From Hymenopellis radicata (taxonomy: Eukaryota; Basidiomycota; Agaricomycetes; Agaricales; Physalacriaceae), in assembly GCA_015501595.1 (NCBI GenBank), contig JADNRX010000170.1, positions 47,897-111,896 of the forward strand: a DNA stretch of 64,000 nt, written 5' to 3'. Below are positions 21,451 to 33,671 of the stretch, one piece after another. The translations under genes were made by a program, and so were the position numbers. Below the pieces are notes generated by a model. It had not been told where the DNA came from. It searched no databases and saw only the letters and a program-made list of their open reading frames with translations. How positions within the stretch are numbered: position 1 is the first letter of the stretch; every line of letters starts with the position of its first letter.

Positions 21451-24400
21451 ATGAATAAATCCATCGAGGCGCTTGCCTGTCGCAACGCAGAACCGCCTCC
21501 GGTCTACTCAAATATTGACGTCGCTTCCTCAAGTTGTCTCCGAGCTATTACAGAATGCCCTCGATGCTGGCGCCCGTCATGTTGACGTCGGAGTAAATAG
21601 AGACGACTGGTCGTGCTGGGTGAGAGATGACGGGCACGGAATAAGCAAGGACAACATGTCCCTGCTCGGACAGGGCTCGGAGCAAGGCCGCTATGGTGTG
21701 TCGAGCTGCCCTCATGTTCGCAGTACTCAAGCTGACACGCCTCAGCAACGTCGAAGGCTTACGACCCAGATTCTTTGAATGTCCTCTCATCGTTTGGCTT
21801 CCGGGGAGAAGGTGGGTTCGTTTCGTAGATGTAGGCGATACTCTTACCCGTTCTGCAGCGCTTGCATCTGCAACGGATCTCTCTTGCCTAGAAATAGCTT
21901 CTCGTACGTCCACATCTCGTGAGACGTGGTCAATAATATTGAAGGTTTGTCCAATGGGCTCCCATAATCTGTGCCTCAGCATATTTTTAGGGCGGAGAAG
22001 CTTTGTATACCGGTCCGGCAGTGCGTTGGCGGCGCGAAACCTCAGGCACGACTGTCGTCGTACGCGACGCGTTCTACAACGTGAGATTTGTGATGACTGC
22101 GTTGATTCTGGCTCAGTAGCTTCGGCAGCTGCCTGTTCGTCGCCTTTCTCATCCTCCTACAGCCCGCACTTTCGACATGATTCGGCAAGAAATAGAAACA
22201 TATGCACTCGTATTTCCAGAGGTTTCCTTCTCACTGGAACGTTCCCGCGAGGCTCCTGACAATACTGTCAGAATCCCAAAGGTCGGTGGCGTCAAATTCT
22301 ACTTCTTCCGTATCTCATGTTTTCTTCAGACGCCTTCTACCCTGCTAACCTTTCGCCACCTTTTTGGGAAGGCGCTGGTTGAAGTGAGTGAAATTTGCTT
22401 TAGTCTCTCGTGTCATCTCAAGTGCCGTAGCATGTCGAACACGTTGACATAGTCTCAGATGATCTGAAGCTAGAAGGATTCATTAGTCTCGACGGTGCAC
22501 AATCCAAAGTATGCTTAATACTTACTTCTAATATCCATCACTGATTACGACGAAAGGCTCATCAATTTCTTTGTGCGTCGCTTTGGCTGATTATCCCCTC
22601 TTTCGCCTCAATGTTTCTCGCTAGACGTTAATAAACACCCAATTGCGCATGGGGAGTTCCATAAGCTAATCGAAACCAAGTTCTCCGCCAGCTCTTTTGC
22701 CAAGCATGTGAGCATAAGGTGCTGATGGGAAGTTATCTACTTAATCTGTTCGCTCTCAGGCCTACGACGAATCTGGGGAGACTAGTGCGCGGTCGAGTAA
22801 GTCATATGCTACAGATCCCCACTTCATTTGCTTAACATACATACAGCGGTCCGCAGGTCTCCTCGGAAGATTGAGAAGCGGCCTGTTTATGTTCTAAACC
22901 TAACTGTTCCTCCTCGTCACCTCGATAACTGCCTTGAACCGGCGAAGATGAATTTGCAATTTCAGGTTTTCCCTTCGGTCTCTGCCTCGGCTTTTATCTG
23001 ATTGCATCTACAGAACAAGAACTCTGTGATAGCGCTCTTATCCACCGCAATACAATCATTTCTGGTTAGACATGGTTTCTTGACTCACCCGAGCGCCACA
23101 AATGCACTCCGGGAAACCTCGCCCTCGCCGAGGAAGCGAAAAAGATACGATCCTGAAGGGGACTCTGGATACGCCGAAGCCCCATCAGCACAGCTCGAGG
23201 AAGATGATGTACTTGACACGGAACATAGCTCTGTACCGTTGTTCATAAGACATGTTCGTCAAAAGATCTTACAGATTCGGCAGGCAGCTGAGATAGATCA
23301 TAGGAACACTCCCTTCAATTGCCTACCAATGTTCTCTGGACGGATCCAAGTACAGGCCATGTTTTTGTGATAGATAGCAGAACAGGAAACTCGAGGCCCC
23401 AACCAAAGCTCCGACCTGGAGCGTTTGAAGAAACGGAGCACACTCAAGCTTCAAGGTTGACATTTCCCCGACAGAAACAGTGTTCGACCAATAAAGAGAT
23501 GCCTGTATGGATTCAGGATGCTCTTCTCGTATGCCTTGTCTTCAAGGCGCAAACTGCATCTGATTTTGTGCTGTCCAGGCGAACGATGTATTCAGTCCAA
23601 CGGAAACCAAGATACCGTCCGTGAAATTCATGAACGCTAATCTTGGACTCGAATCTCAAGTAAATGGCGCCTCTCACGGATGTCACAACCCTTCTCGATC
23701 GTCAGGTTCGGCGCAGCAAGACGCGTTAACATTGGGAATGTCAGCCCATCGATACCGAAAGACAGACCTGCTGAACGCGCATGTTATAAATCAGGTGGAC
23801 AGAAAGTTCATTGCCTGTCTTATCAATGCCACGAGCCACAGCGACATCGACGGAACTGTGGCCAAAGGAAATAGCCGGTCCTTGGTTCTTATCGACCAGC
23901 ACGCAGCTGACGAACGTATCCGGGTCGAACGATTTTTGAAGCCTCTCTGCCTAGGCTTTCTCGAAAGTTTACGCGCAGGTACAGATAAGAGCAGAATAGT
24001 GGAGATGAGGGAGCTTTCTCCAGGAGTTCCGATCCTCCTGACGAGTTATGAAGCATCGAAATTGGCCGCCGGTTCGAGCTTTCAGCGAGCTTTCCAGAGA
24101 TGGGGATTTGGATTCGGCGACCTGGGAACAGTCAACGCGATCGCTGATGGGGTTACCGGGAGTGGTTATGTACAGGTAATAGTGAAGACTATACCGGAGG
24201 TTGTCGCGGATAAGGTAAACCATCTTAATTTCCAGCTTCTACACTTTCTGAACGTCAATTTCGTCCACAGCTACTCCTCGGGGACGAACTTCGCGACTTG
24301 GTCAAGGCATATCTGGCCGATCTCAAAATCCCAGAGGACAGCTGTGATATTATGCTATCCGGGTCAGCTGAAGAGAGTGCTGTCTGGCTAAAAGCGCTGC

Positions 24401-24763
24401 GGTGGTGCCCCCGAGAACTCCTAGATCTTGTAAACTCCAAAGCTTGCCGAGGTAACTCGCTCATTGTTCTCCACAGCTCCTTCTGAAGCCATAATTCTAC
24501 CAGGTGCTATCATGTTCAACGATACACTTACGATAGAACAATGCCAGAAGCTAGTACGCCAACTAGCTGATACGGTCTTCCCGTTTCAATGTGCCCACGG
24601 ACGGTATGTTAGGCGAGATTACCTCCGTCTGGCGAGTTCTTTTCTCACAGTCATCCTCTCCAGACCGTCACTTGTCCCATTGACCGATATATCGAGGACC
24701 GCGGACGCACCAAATGGAGCTGAGCTCTCTTGGTCGAGATTGGTAGATGGGACACTGGATTAA
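21451..24763 (+). CDS. MLH3: DNA mismatch repair / meiotic MutL homologue MLH3
   Basis: MLH3 pairs with MLH1 and acts in meiotic crossover formation and minor mismatch repair. The N-terminal GHKL ATPase motifs are all present: VVSELLQNALDAGARHVDV, WVRDDGHGISKDN, SSFGFRGEALASATD. The C-terminal domain has the endonuclease site DQHAADERIRVERFL (DQHAxxE type), then ACRGAIMFND-like sequence (CRGAIMFNDTLT over an intron) and FPFQCAHGRPSLVPL, the conserved zinc-site end of MLH3/PMS proteins. More than ten short introns are inferred. Between the first ATG (21451, NKSIEAL) and PVATQNRLRSTQILTSLPQ one extra base at about 21471-21476 breaks the frame, so the N-terminus either begins elsewhere or contains an indel. 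The central region is poorly conserved, as usual. Confidence 0.9.
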
Positions 24764-25538
24764 GGCTCCCCATTGTATAAACCGAATGTGGAACACTTCT
24801 GTAGCCATTTTATTCGAGGATTGTCTCGTCAACTTCCATCCGGGGCAACGCTGTTACTCAAGGGAAGCTGGGACCCTGATACACGGTGCTATCTCGACTA
24901 TTTCGTACTCGCCGAAAACCAACGCATGATAATTTTAAGTATGGGCTCACCTTTGGCCATGGCGGTTCAGACTCGCTAATCTGTACAGTTGAGGCTCTCG
25001 AAGCGTCGGCCTTCTACTAGTACGCCACAAATGCCTAGCCCAGATATATGGACTTGGAACAACGTCATGCAAAGTTCCTGAGTGCACCACAGCAGCCGTG
25101 GGAAACAAACGATTACAGTTACAAGTTTACACTCGTTCTCAAGCTTTCGCCGGCGGGATCTCGGGCGGACGGAAACGTATACAACTAGCTAGATAGAAGA
25201 ACGTTCAACGGAACGGAGTTCTAAGTTCCACAAGATCGGATTGATCTAGGACAGAGGCGTCCTCAGGCTGCCAATTGAGGCGACCTCTGGACTCCCAGCA
25301 GCTCTTCTTGTCATTGTTCCGAGGTCTGTGATTCTAGGTTTTAGTGACGATGATGTTGATCTTCCGATTACGCACGCTCATATAGATCCGCTTCGGAGAC
25401 AAAGCTGGGGCCTTGGAATTTGACGGCAGAGATGATATTATAAATGTACCGAGAGGGAACTTGCCGGTCACTACACGAGTATACGAATTTGGTTATGGTC
25501 GAATACAGCTCAGACGTCTATTGGGGGGTATACAACAG
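24764..25538. other. Convergent intergenic region MLH3 / phosphatase
   Basis: About 775 bases between two stop codons. One plus-strand frame at 24773-24979 (68 codons, with HFCSHFIRGLSRQLPSGATL and DPDTRCYLDYFVLAENQ) has a coding-like composition. It lacks a family match that I know and lacks joining exons, so it is not called as a gene. Confidence 0.4.
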
Positions 25539-26648
25539 CTACAAATTCGAAGGCTGTACCATCAGGAAATTATTACGGATGATATGGATGTCTTCGTCAG
25601 AAAGCCCCAGATACTGCTTTGCGTAACCTTCAGCGCCACCATAATGTTTGTCTAAATACTCTAGAAAGGCGAGCATAGTTTCTCGACTGCGCAAAGAAGA
25701 CGTGTGAGGCGTAGTAGAATGGAGGCATATGATTTCGCGTACCGGCACGTAAACATATTCATGGCGGCTTCATTGTTAGAAGCAAATAAGGGTTCCTTGC
25801 TGAGGCGCCGCATAATCATCTCCCTCGCCGGTTCACGACCCACACGAGTAAGCGCATAGTCATCGGCTATATCCCCATCGCTTACGCCACACAGCTACGG
25901 AACAAAGTCAGAAGCAGAGTCTTCTGAGGGCTAGGAGAACGGTAATACTTTTAACAGCATAGCAGCGATGATGCCCGTTCGATCCTTTCCGGCCGTGCAA
26001 TGGAAGATGCACCCTTCCGTAGGCCTGTCCCGGACGTGACGAAGTATCGCTCCAAAAGCGCTACCTCCACTGTCTAGTATTTGGGAATAAAGCTCCATGA
26101 ACGCCTGAGAGGACGAATGAGACGCGATCTCCAGAAACGCTAGTACACACCTCGGTTTTCCCACTGGAATACAGCTGAAATCGTCTATCGTGATGCGTTC
26201 AGGATCGCGTATCATTCACGTCAACTTGTCGGCCAACACGTACTCACTTGGCCATCATCTCGGGGCTATAGTCCTCTTTCTGGAATACGGGCGTCCTGAG
26301 TACTTCAATGCCCTCTATTTCCGGTAAAGGCGAGTTGTATTTCTCGATTTCTGTGTCGGATCGGAGGTCGAACACTTTTGTGACGCCCAATGACTTTAGG
26401 CGAGCTTTGCCTGCTGTTATTCAATATACAAAGTACAGTCGCGACTGGCGGTGCGTACCTTCCTCTGTTATGCCCGACAGTTCTGCAGAACGCAAGACAA
26501 GGTGTGGTTTAGTTATGTGTGTCGGGACGGTTGTTGATGGGTACAAGCCCAAATCGCGGACATTGATTACTCCAGGTATGGTTATGAAAGGATGCCGAGA
26601 CAGAATATCGGATACATAGGCAGGGTCTAGTGGTTCCAAGTCGTTCAT
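25539..26648 (-). CDS. Tyrosine/dual-specificity phosphatase-like protein (Y_phosphatase3 type)
   Basis: A Cys-based phosphatase of the fungal and bacterial family that begins with a FRDLGGY-like motif. Here the N-terminal part reads GVINVRDLGLYPS and LVLRSAELSGITEEG, followed by KSLGVTKVFDLRSDTEIE. The catalytic P-loop is CIFHCTAGKDRTGIIAAMLL, a full H-C-x5-R signature (C nucleophile, R phosphate binder). The C-terminal helices contain DDYALTRVG and RETMLAFLEYLDKHYGGAEG. About five short introns split the frame and join in phase by eye. The substrate may be phosphotyrosine or phosphoinositide; sequence alone does not decide. The gene converges with MLH3. Confidence 0.88.
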
Positions 26649-26925
26649 AATGGAGGTCGTGAATCAAAGGGAGCTTGATCAAATAATGTCTCTGCCATGG
26701 CTGACGTTTCTCACATCGCGTCATCCCGACCCTAATGCCATCCACCTCCGAAAATGTTCCGACTCGCGTCAATTCGTAGTACTATTTACAAGCTACAGTA
26801 ACAAAGTATCATCGCATTAGTTGTCTATCATATGTCTGCCACTTGTGCTGCACTATCCTGTATGAAGGCAAGAAAAATCGAAGCAAAATAACATATCCGG
26901 ATGTCCTGATAGTAAAAGGTCCCTT

Positions 26926-29900
26926 TCATGCCTTTCCATTTCGGCTTAAGCTAATGGAAGGTCGATGTTTCTGGGCCTGTTGGGCTAGCGCCGCCATTGC
27001 ACTATTCGGTGAACTACTTTGACCCACCCGTGCCCGAGGATTCAAAGGAGACAGTACGCTGCCACGAGAGAATGGAGAAGCTGGGCCTGACTGGGTAGGC
27101 GTCGCATTCGCAGTCGCAGAATTAATGGTCATGTCTCCTGTGACCTTCCGTCGCATCACAGGTCGACCAGCGGGACGTCCGATGCGGTCGCCAGCCTCGC
27201 TGGGACGTTCCGAAACGGTTTCCGACAAGAACGAGTCGGATAGAGATGTATCGGTTCCCAGCGCCTGACGCCTGGCCTTCTCGTGCTTGGATTGTACAGA
27301 GCGGAAATGTTGTAATAGCTCTTGCCATTTGATCTCATCGCGTCCGATCTTAGATCGCGTAGACAGTCCTCCTGCAAGCGTCCTAGTTTCGCAAGTCAAC
27401 TTGGTTAACCATATGATGGGACGGAGACTCACGTCTTTGGCGCAATATGCAGAAATCCAGCCGAGTTGACTGCATTGAGACGATTTCGTAGGGAAACGAA
27501 TGCAGAGCTTTGGGGTAGCAGCATGAGAAGGCCGTATAAACACTTGAATAAGTGGGGATATCGTTCCGGTTCTAAAAGTTGCAGGCGAATATCTAATTCA
27601 CACATTCAGCCGCCAGGTATCAGGTTGATGAAGACCACACACAAGTGAACACCGGCGACTCGATAAGTTGCACAAGTTTATCGATTTGGACCAGCATGGG
27701 CACTGTAATTTCCAACTCGGCACTGCAACAGTCAGAAGATGACGCCTTAGAAGTAAAAAAAGACGTACAAGATGTATAGAAGACTTGACGCGTGCTCGTA
27801 CGCTTGTGCCAGAAGACATAATGAGAAAACTGCTACAGCATTATGACACCACGACCGATATAGGGTCGTGAATAGTGCTTGACCATCCGCCTGCGCAATC
27901 TGAGACGTGATACAGCACTGAAGATTTGAATGGCGTACCCGTGTTTCCAGGCTCTTGAGACGTTTCCTGAAATCAGCTAACTCAGGCGATGTTATCAGTA
28001 TGATGTTCAATTTCTGTACTATCACGCTCGCGAATTCGAGATCCTAAGGTGAAAAGTGAAAAGCTGGCAGATGCAATTGAGAATTGTCTTACATCCTCCT
28101 TCTCTAATATTTCCGCAAACGTGCGATATATCCGTTCGATGTTCAGGTTCAAACACAGCTGTCGGATGATAAGGCTGCCACGTGTTTCGAGTAGTCGCCG
28201 GTCTGTGCTAAACAGTTCGAGCAGATTGATCATGAAAGCCTTGAAGTAGCCTTCCTCAGAGCTCGACGAAATCTGTGCCAGAAGCTGCAAATCGTGTTTG
28301 ATGACCTACGAGCTAGATTAGGTGGGTCAAAATCGGGAGCACCTGTCCCACCTCTTCAGAGCTATCGGACAAGGTCTTCAATAGTGCTGGGAACGTGCCA
28401 TCGTCCATGGCAAGAATCTAAAAGACAATTAAGTAAAATATCCGAAGTAGCCTACGGATATTAAGCGAACCTTCTTCGGCGCCTTCTGATGTAACATAAT
28501 CAGCCATTTCAGTGCCGCGACACGCGTTTCTTCGTATTCACTGAGAAATTGGATAGTCAACTCGTTTACCGTGGCTTGATAGTCAAACGGATCGTCCTCT
28601 TGTGGCGCAATCGACGGAACGTTGGCTGTTTGGCCGGTGCTGATCAGAGATATTGGGGAGTGTGGTCGACTGACTGGGGCAACGGATTGTATTTCGGCCA
28701 CAGCAGCTGGCCGCGGGGTCATGGTGATGTCAACACCACTTCCGCGACTTCGTGTTAACCCTGCCGCAGCAGGCTGGGGAGGCACAGGTGAAGGTGCTTC
28801 GGGTAGTGACTCGGGGGATGAGACGTCTCTTGAATCCTTCGTGGAAGTTGTACCCATGGTTGATTGTCTAGAGGTGGACGTCGATGCCCCAGGAGTAGGA
28901 GAGGCGGGCATTCGAGACTTTGGGGGGAGATCGGACGGGGGAGGAAGATTCTGTATAACGCCCAATAGAAGTTTGTTTGTGCGCAGAGCCATGGATTGGA
29001 TCATCTCGACGTGGTGAGCGAGATTGGGTAATACAGCTGGAATGAGGCGTGGGGTGAATGGGACCATAACTTCAGATGCGAAGCCCAGGAATTCGGATAA
29101 CCAACGCAAAGCAGTGGATTGTTGTATTTCATCATCTATAGACACGGTGAGATGACAGTGCAGGCCGAGTAAGATAGACATACGGTCACCATCAAGTTGT
29201 TGTATTAAGATCTCGATAATTGCGGCATAATCAATTCTGACACCTTGGCCGGGAATCCAAACTTCAACAACGAAAATCGGTCAATTCTATGTCTGTCACA
29301 AATGACTGGTACTGACCTCCGGTATCACGGTAATCGAGCTCTGAAGTATGGTCCTCTTTCAGAGTCGATTCATGGTCGTAAGAAGAACGCTCTTCGTGGT
29401 CAACAATAAACGCAGCCCTCTCGGCATCCTCGACAGCGAGATCCAGAATTTTCTCGCTTCGTTCCGACGGCCGTATGGAATCAGCTTTATCGCTGTCCCG
29501 TTTAAACTGGTAGAGGGACTCAGTTGGTTTCCTCTGGACCATGCTGACGTCGCGTATTTCGCGAAGAAATTCGGCGAGTAAGGTCTTCGTCGCCACTCTC
29601 ACATCCTCAAGTGGATCGGAAAGATACTTTCTGTATAATATGTGAGATGTACCCTGACTGCACATTGGAATGCTTACAGTAATCCGTCTAAGAATTCCGG
29701 CAAGTATGTTATCAACTCCAGCTCGGGAACCGAATCGAGGACTGTGATCCAAGATACAAGGTAGCTCCTGGTGAACGGACTGACGACGTATATTCGTTCC
29801 CGAAGAAGAGGGATAAAGTGAGCCAAGGAGAATGCTCTCTTGGAGCCCTCACTGTCAGGCATGCCGTCCGGCCGCGGAACAAGTACTCCTTGGACCTCGT

Positions 29901-30646
29901 CGCGCACCTTCTCAGTCTCAGGATATTGTGGGATATATACAGAGGCTGATTCAGCAACAATGTCTTTCAGTAGCCGATCCAGTAGTTCAGCGCCATTCTT
30001 GACAGATAGCTCGGAATCGGCTGCAAGCTGCGGTGTATGATATTAGTATTTTGAGTTATATGAGCTGGCAATGAACGCACTTTGCTTAAAGCGTCGAATA
30101 TCTCGTTGAAATAGACCAGGACTTCTCCCTTGGACACTTTGCATATGTTGTAGAGACATTCAGCGGAGAAATATCGAATCCTGTTCTCGGGGTCGACGAA
30201 ACAGTCTAGGAGGTGGTGCACGAATTTCTCCATGTATGGTGCGACATCGACTCCGAGTGCGATTGCAGTACCCGCCAACCCAATAAGACCGCCGTTCCGC
30301 ACGTGTAGGGGGTTAGCGGGGTTGTTGAACATCTCGACGAGCTGGTCGATGATCTGCGTTATGCGCCGGTCGTCCCCTTGCTGATGGCATTCTCGAATCT
30401 GCCTGTGGAAACGTCGGGCGAGGTTGCAGGATAATGACAAACGCCTCACTTTTCAAGATCTAGTGCCGCCGCCTTTCTCTTCTCGTATATCTTGTCAATG
30501 AGCTGCTTTGCAATGGCCGACTCTGTAATCCATGAGCACAGGTTCGAGAGCAAAACAAGAAACGAATACCCATTTCTTCGATTTATGTGGTGGCAGATCT
30601 CGACATGGGTGAGAGGAAGAATGATGGTCAACGACGCGTCGTGCAA
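26926..30646 (-). CDS. VAC14: Vac14, scaffold of the PI(3,5)P2 kinase complex
   Basis: Vac14 is a HEAT-repeat scaffold that holds Fab1/PIKfyve and the phosphatase Fig4 on the vacuole and controls PI(3,5)P2. The N-terminus has the family motif [15 protein letters not shown], then [60 protein letters not shown] and [16 protein letters not shown], which are HEAT units. The C-terminal Fig4-binding part includes [38 protein letters not shown] and the conserved end [10 protein letters not shown]. Past it is a Ser/Pro-rich tail of about 180 residues. Around a dozen introns are inferred. The exact first exon is uncertain: the longest open start is at 30646, but the [10 protein letters not shown] motif lies unusually far from it. 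The start is only about 30 bases from the divergent RIB7 ATG. Confidence 0.9.
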
Positions 30647-30675
30647 GGTACTGTGGCTGTGTTCGTCATACCGTC

Positions 30676-31636
30676 ATGGCCGCTCCGCCCTTTTTGTCTG
30701 CCGTCCTCAACAAGGATCAAGACAAGGACGCACAGCGACCGTCTGTAACATTGACCTTTGCTCAATCTCTAGATGCAAAAATTGCGGGCAAAAATGGTCA
30801 ACAACTCATTCTAAGCGGAAAGGAGAGCATGATCATGACACACTGGTGCGTCTTTTACCTCTATGCGCGCCTCAATTCATAAGCACAGGATGAGGACCAT
30901 GCATGATGCTATTCTCGTTGGCATTGGCACGGCTCTGAATGATAATCCTCAGTTAAACAGTAAGCAGTTCTTAGTACTTCAACTCCCATTTACTAATTCG
31001 TAGTAGCAAGGCATCTTCCACACCGAGACCCGGACGTTCAGAAGAATGGCCACCCATTCTCGTACCATCTGCCTCGACCGATCATTCTTGACGCGCAACT
31101 TCAGCTGCCCACAACGTGCAAACTCTTGGAAAATTACAGTGCTGGCAGAGGTAGACGTCCATGGGTACTCACCACCAACTCTCCCAACGTGCCAGAAGAT
31201 GTTTGGTCCTCTAGAATCGACGCGCTCCAGAACAAAGGCGCGAAAGTCATTGCTATCGATCAAGTAGATGGTGAGATCACCATCATTCTTGCAGGGTACA
31301 ACTTTATTTCTTGCAGGCTTGTTGTCAATCCCCTCTTTGCTTATCCGACTACATGAGCTAGGGATCAAATCTTTAATGGTCGAAGGTGGCGCTCGAGTCA
31401 TCGCATCGTTCTTTGCCCATCCAGAGGTGATCAATACAATCATTGTCACAGTTGCTCCCAAGTTTGTCGGTACGCAGGGCATTGGATACGGATTGGACTC
31501 CAGTCAGGTAAACTCGTTTTACCGCCTCTTCCTCCCTTTACTCACTTGGGTGAAGGTCTCGCGCTTCACTCATCATTCTAGTCATATTTTTGGGCTCGAT
31601 ACTGTGTTCTGTTTGGTACCCTCGTCTGTGCAATAA
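30676..31636 (+). CDS. RIB7: 2,5-diamino-6-ribosylaminopyrimidinone 5'-phosphate reductase (riboflavin pathway)
   Basis: NADPH-dependent reductase for the second step of fungal riboflavin synthesis. Family motifs run in order: RPSVTLTFAQSLDAKIAG, MRTMHDAILVGIGTALNDNP, LPRPIILDAQLQLP, then ELGIKSLMVEGGARVIASFF and IIVTVAPKFVGTQGIGYG. These match RibD-C type reductases, with the GGA of MVEGGARVI near the cofactor site. Introns at about 30845-30889, 30960-31005, 31273-31317 and 31507-31582 fit. The C-terminal exon should read FGLDTVFCLVP; from the upstream exon this needs one T fewer in the T5 run at 31587-31591, so the last 15 residues are read across a probable indel. The ATG lies about 30 bases from the inferred VAC14 start. 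Confidence 0.88.
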
Positions 31637-33671
31637 GCTGAATCTAACGTCATGATCATTGCATGTTGTTACAAAAGGACGTCTTTCAAGAACCGTTGCG
31701 CATTCCGGTGCCCTTCTCACGTCACCGACTTAGTGCCGAGCACCCCGAGGGTGACTAACTGAGCGAGTTCCAGTTGTCTTCTTTCCCGAAGACAGTGAGG
31801 TTTACGAGAACAGTAGTTATGGCAAGCTGAGTCGAGGCTATACAGCTTGATGTCCTTTATTGCCATCTACGTGCTCAAGAGCTTTCTTTCCTTCTTTCGC
31901 ACTTGAGCTCTTGTACGACTCACGAGTACTCCCGAGGCTCGAGCTCGTGGTATTTGCGTGGGAGCTTGAATAATGAAATTGGAACCGAAGTGTACCTCAG
32001 CTGCGGTAACGGCCGATCTGCACGTGGCAACTGGTACGGAATTCTAGTGTCCTGCCAGGTCCTGCCGTTTTACTTCCATCTTGCCACTATGTCCCGGTCC
32101 TCTCAGCCCTCTCTTGGATTCTCCAGCAAACGCATCACAGAGCCTGTAGTCGACTGTGTGTTCTTATGTTTTTCTTCTTTCGTTTTCCAGTCCTCATTTT
32201 TTATCTGCTTCACATAGGATACCATACTCCGCCGGCTCCGAAAATTTCACGCATTAGCCATTGACGCAACGCCTGTCTCGGGGATGACTATCTCTCATGA
32301 ATCCATTACTCCGTCAGTTTTCTTTTCTGTCCAAGGACGAGTTTTGTCTGAGGTGTTGACATCGTTCCCAGGTGGCTCGCGCGCCCACTGCGTTGACAGT
32401 CAACCGCGTTGACCAACCTGATGGGCCGAACGATATGGTTGCCCACCGTCTCCATCACTGTTGCGCTGGCAAAGTTACTCTTTCTCCAGTGACGGATCAT
32501 GACCATCTTTGTTTCATCGCCATCGGCTAGCATCGGGGGTACGGGCGCCCTATCTTCTTTACCGCCACTTCATTATACTCACGCTTGCAGTTTCTCTCTC
32601 TCGCATCTCAAGGTGTACACGTCACCATGTGTACTTCAATCGTCCCGCGGTTGGCCAGGTGTAACCGCCACCTCTTGGCGTGTACACGCTCAGCGGAGTG
32701 CACTGATGACCATGTGGAGGCTGTACGCATTGCTTTTTCGTTCACTACCCCTCTAACTTTCACTGTCGTTAGATGTACGGAATCCATTCGCAAGACTATC
32801 CTATCTCCCTCGTTTGAGTCGTGGACTGATTTGTACGGGAATGAACAGCATAATGTCATAGTATGTTCGCGTCTGTCCTCGATGGTAACCTCTCACAAAG
32901 TACCTCAGGTTTTAATCGTGGATGAAAACAAAAATATTCTCACAATCGTGTCGGATACTCGTGTTTTGCGGGTCTATGGAACATATTCCGACGACCACTG
33001 CGCCGATAATTCCGCGTTCAATCGGTTCGTTCGACTGCACATATAGCCAGAGGCAGCCCAGAGAAGACGCACCTGGCTCGACGGTAAGAGATGCTTGGTA
33101 AACTGTCTCACCGTCGTGCCAGGTGATATACCTGAAAGAGATTAGGGAGAACACAGCCACGCGGTACGTCGAGGACGTACAAGCGACGCGCTGATAGACG
33201 CTGTGGTAAGCGAAGCGCCGCAGACGCGATGAGAGAGAGAGGTAGAGCGCCGCTGACGCTACTACGAAATGATGAGCGCCGCAGACGCGCGCGTCGAAGA
33301 CGCAAAGTGTGCACTCACGAGATGGCGACTTCTCACTTACGACCTGAGTGAGGTGGAGAGCGCGCGACGTCTCACTTACGACCTGAGTGTGGTGGAGACG
33401 CGTGAGTGCTGTGATTAGTAGGTAAGTGCCTCCACTCACCGATTGCCCTTGCAGTTTAACCCCGATTAATACAGTATGACATCACTAATTTACGTGACTC
33501 CACAGGTTAAAAATTGTTCGCCGCAGATGCCGGCCCGAACACATATCCGACAACGCCTCACGACAAACGACGGCCGTGGGCACAGGGAGCAGCGACGAGC
33601 GCATCGAACTTATTCTAATCGACGTGGAACCCACCTACGGCCCCTCCTTTTAATCACTCGTCGTCCATGAC
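31637..33671. other. Gene-poor 2-kb stretch with local repeats
   Basis: No gene supported. The largest frame (32585-33046 plus, 153 codons) has no domain and its start overlaps Cys/Arg-rich sequence. The right part (33180-33410) holds short degenerate repeats. It must contain the RIB7 3' end and the EPL1 promoter. Confidence 0.4.
33184..33410 (+). repeat. Short imperfect tandem repeats
   Basis: Two near-identical copies of a unit (TCTCACTTACGACCTGAGTG plus GGTGGAGA) start at 33331 and 33370, spaced 39 bases. Just upstream, a GCGCCGCAGACGCG motif occurs near 33210 and near 33275, with a variant (GCGCCGCTGACGC) between them. The region looks like a degenerate minisatellite. Confidence 0.6.

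Noticed and set aside
32585..33046. 153-codon plus-strand frame downstream of RIB7
   Set aside because: No recognisable motif, and an opposing frame of similar length overlaps it. Considered chance.
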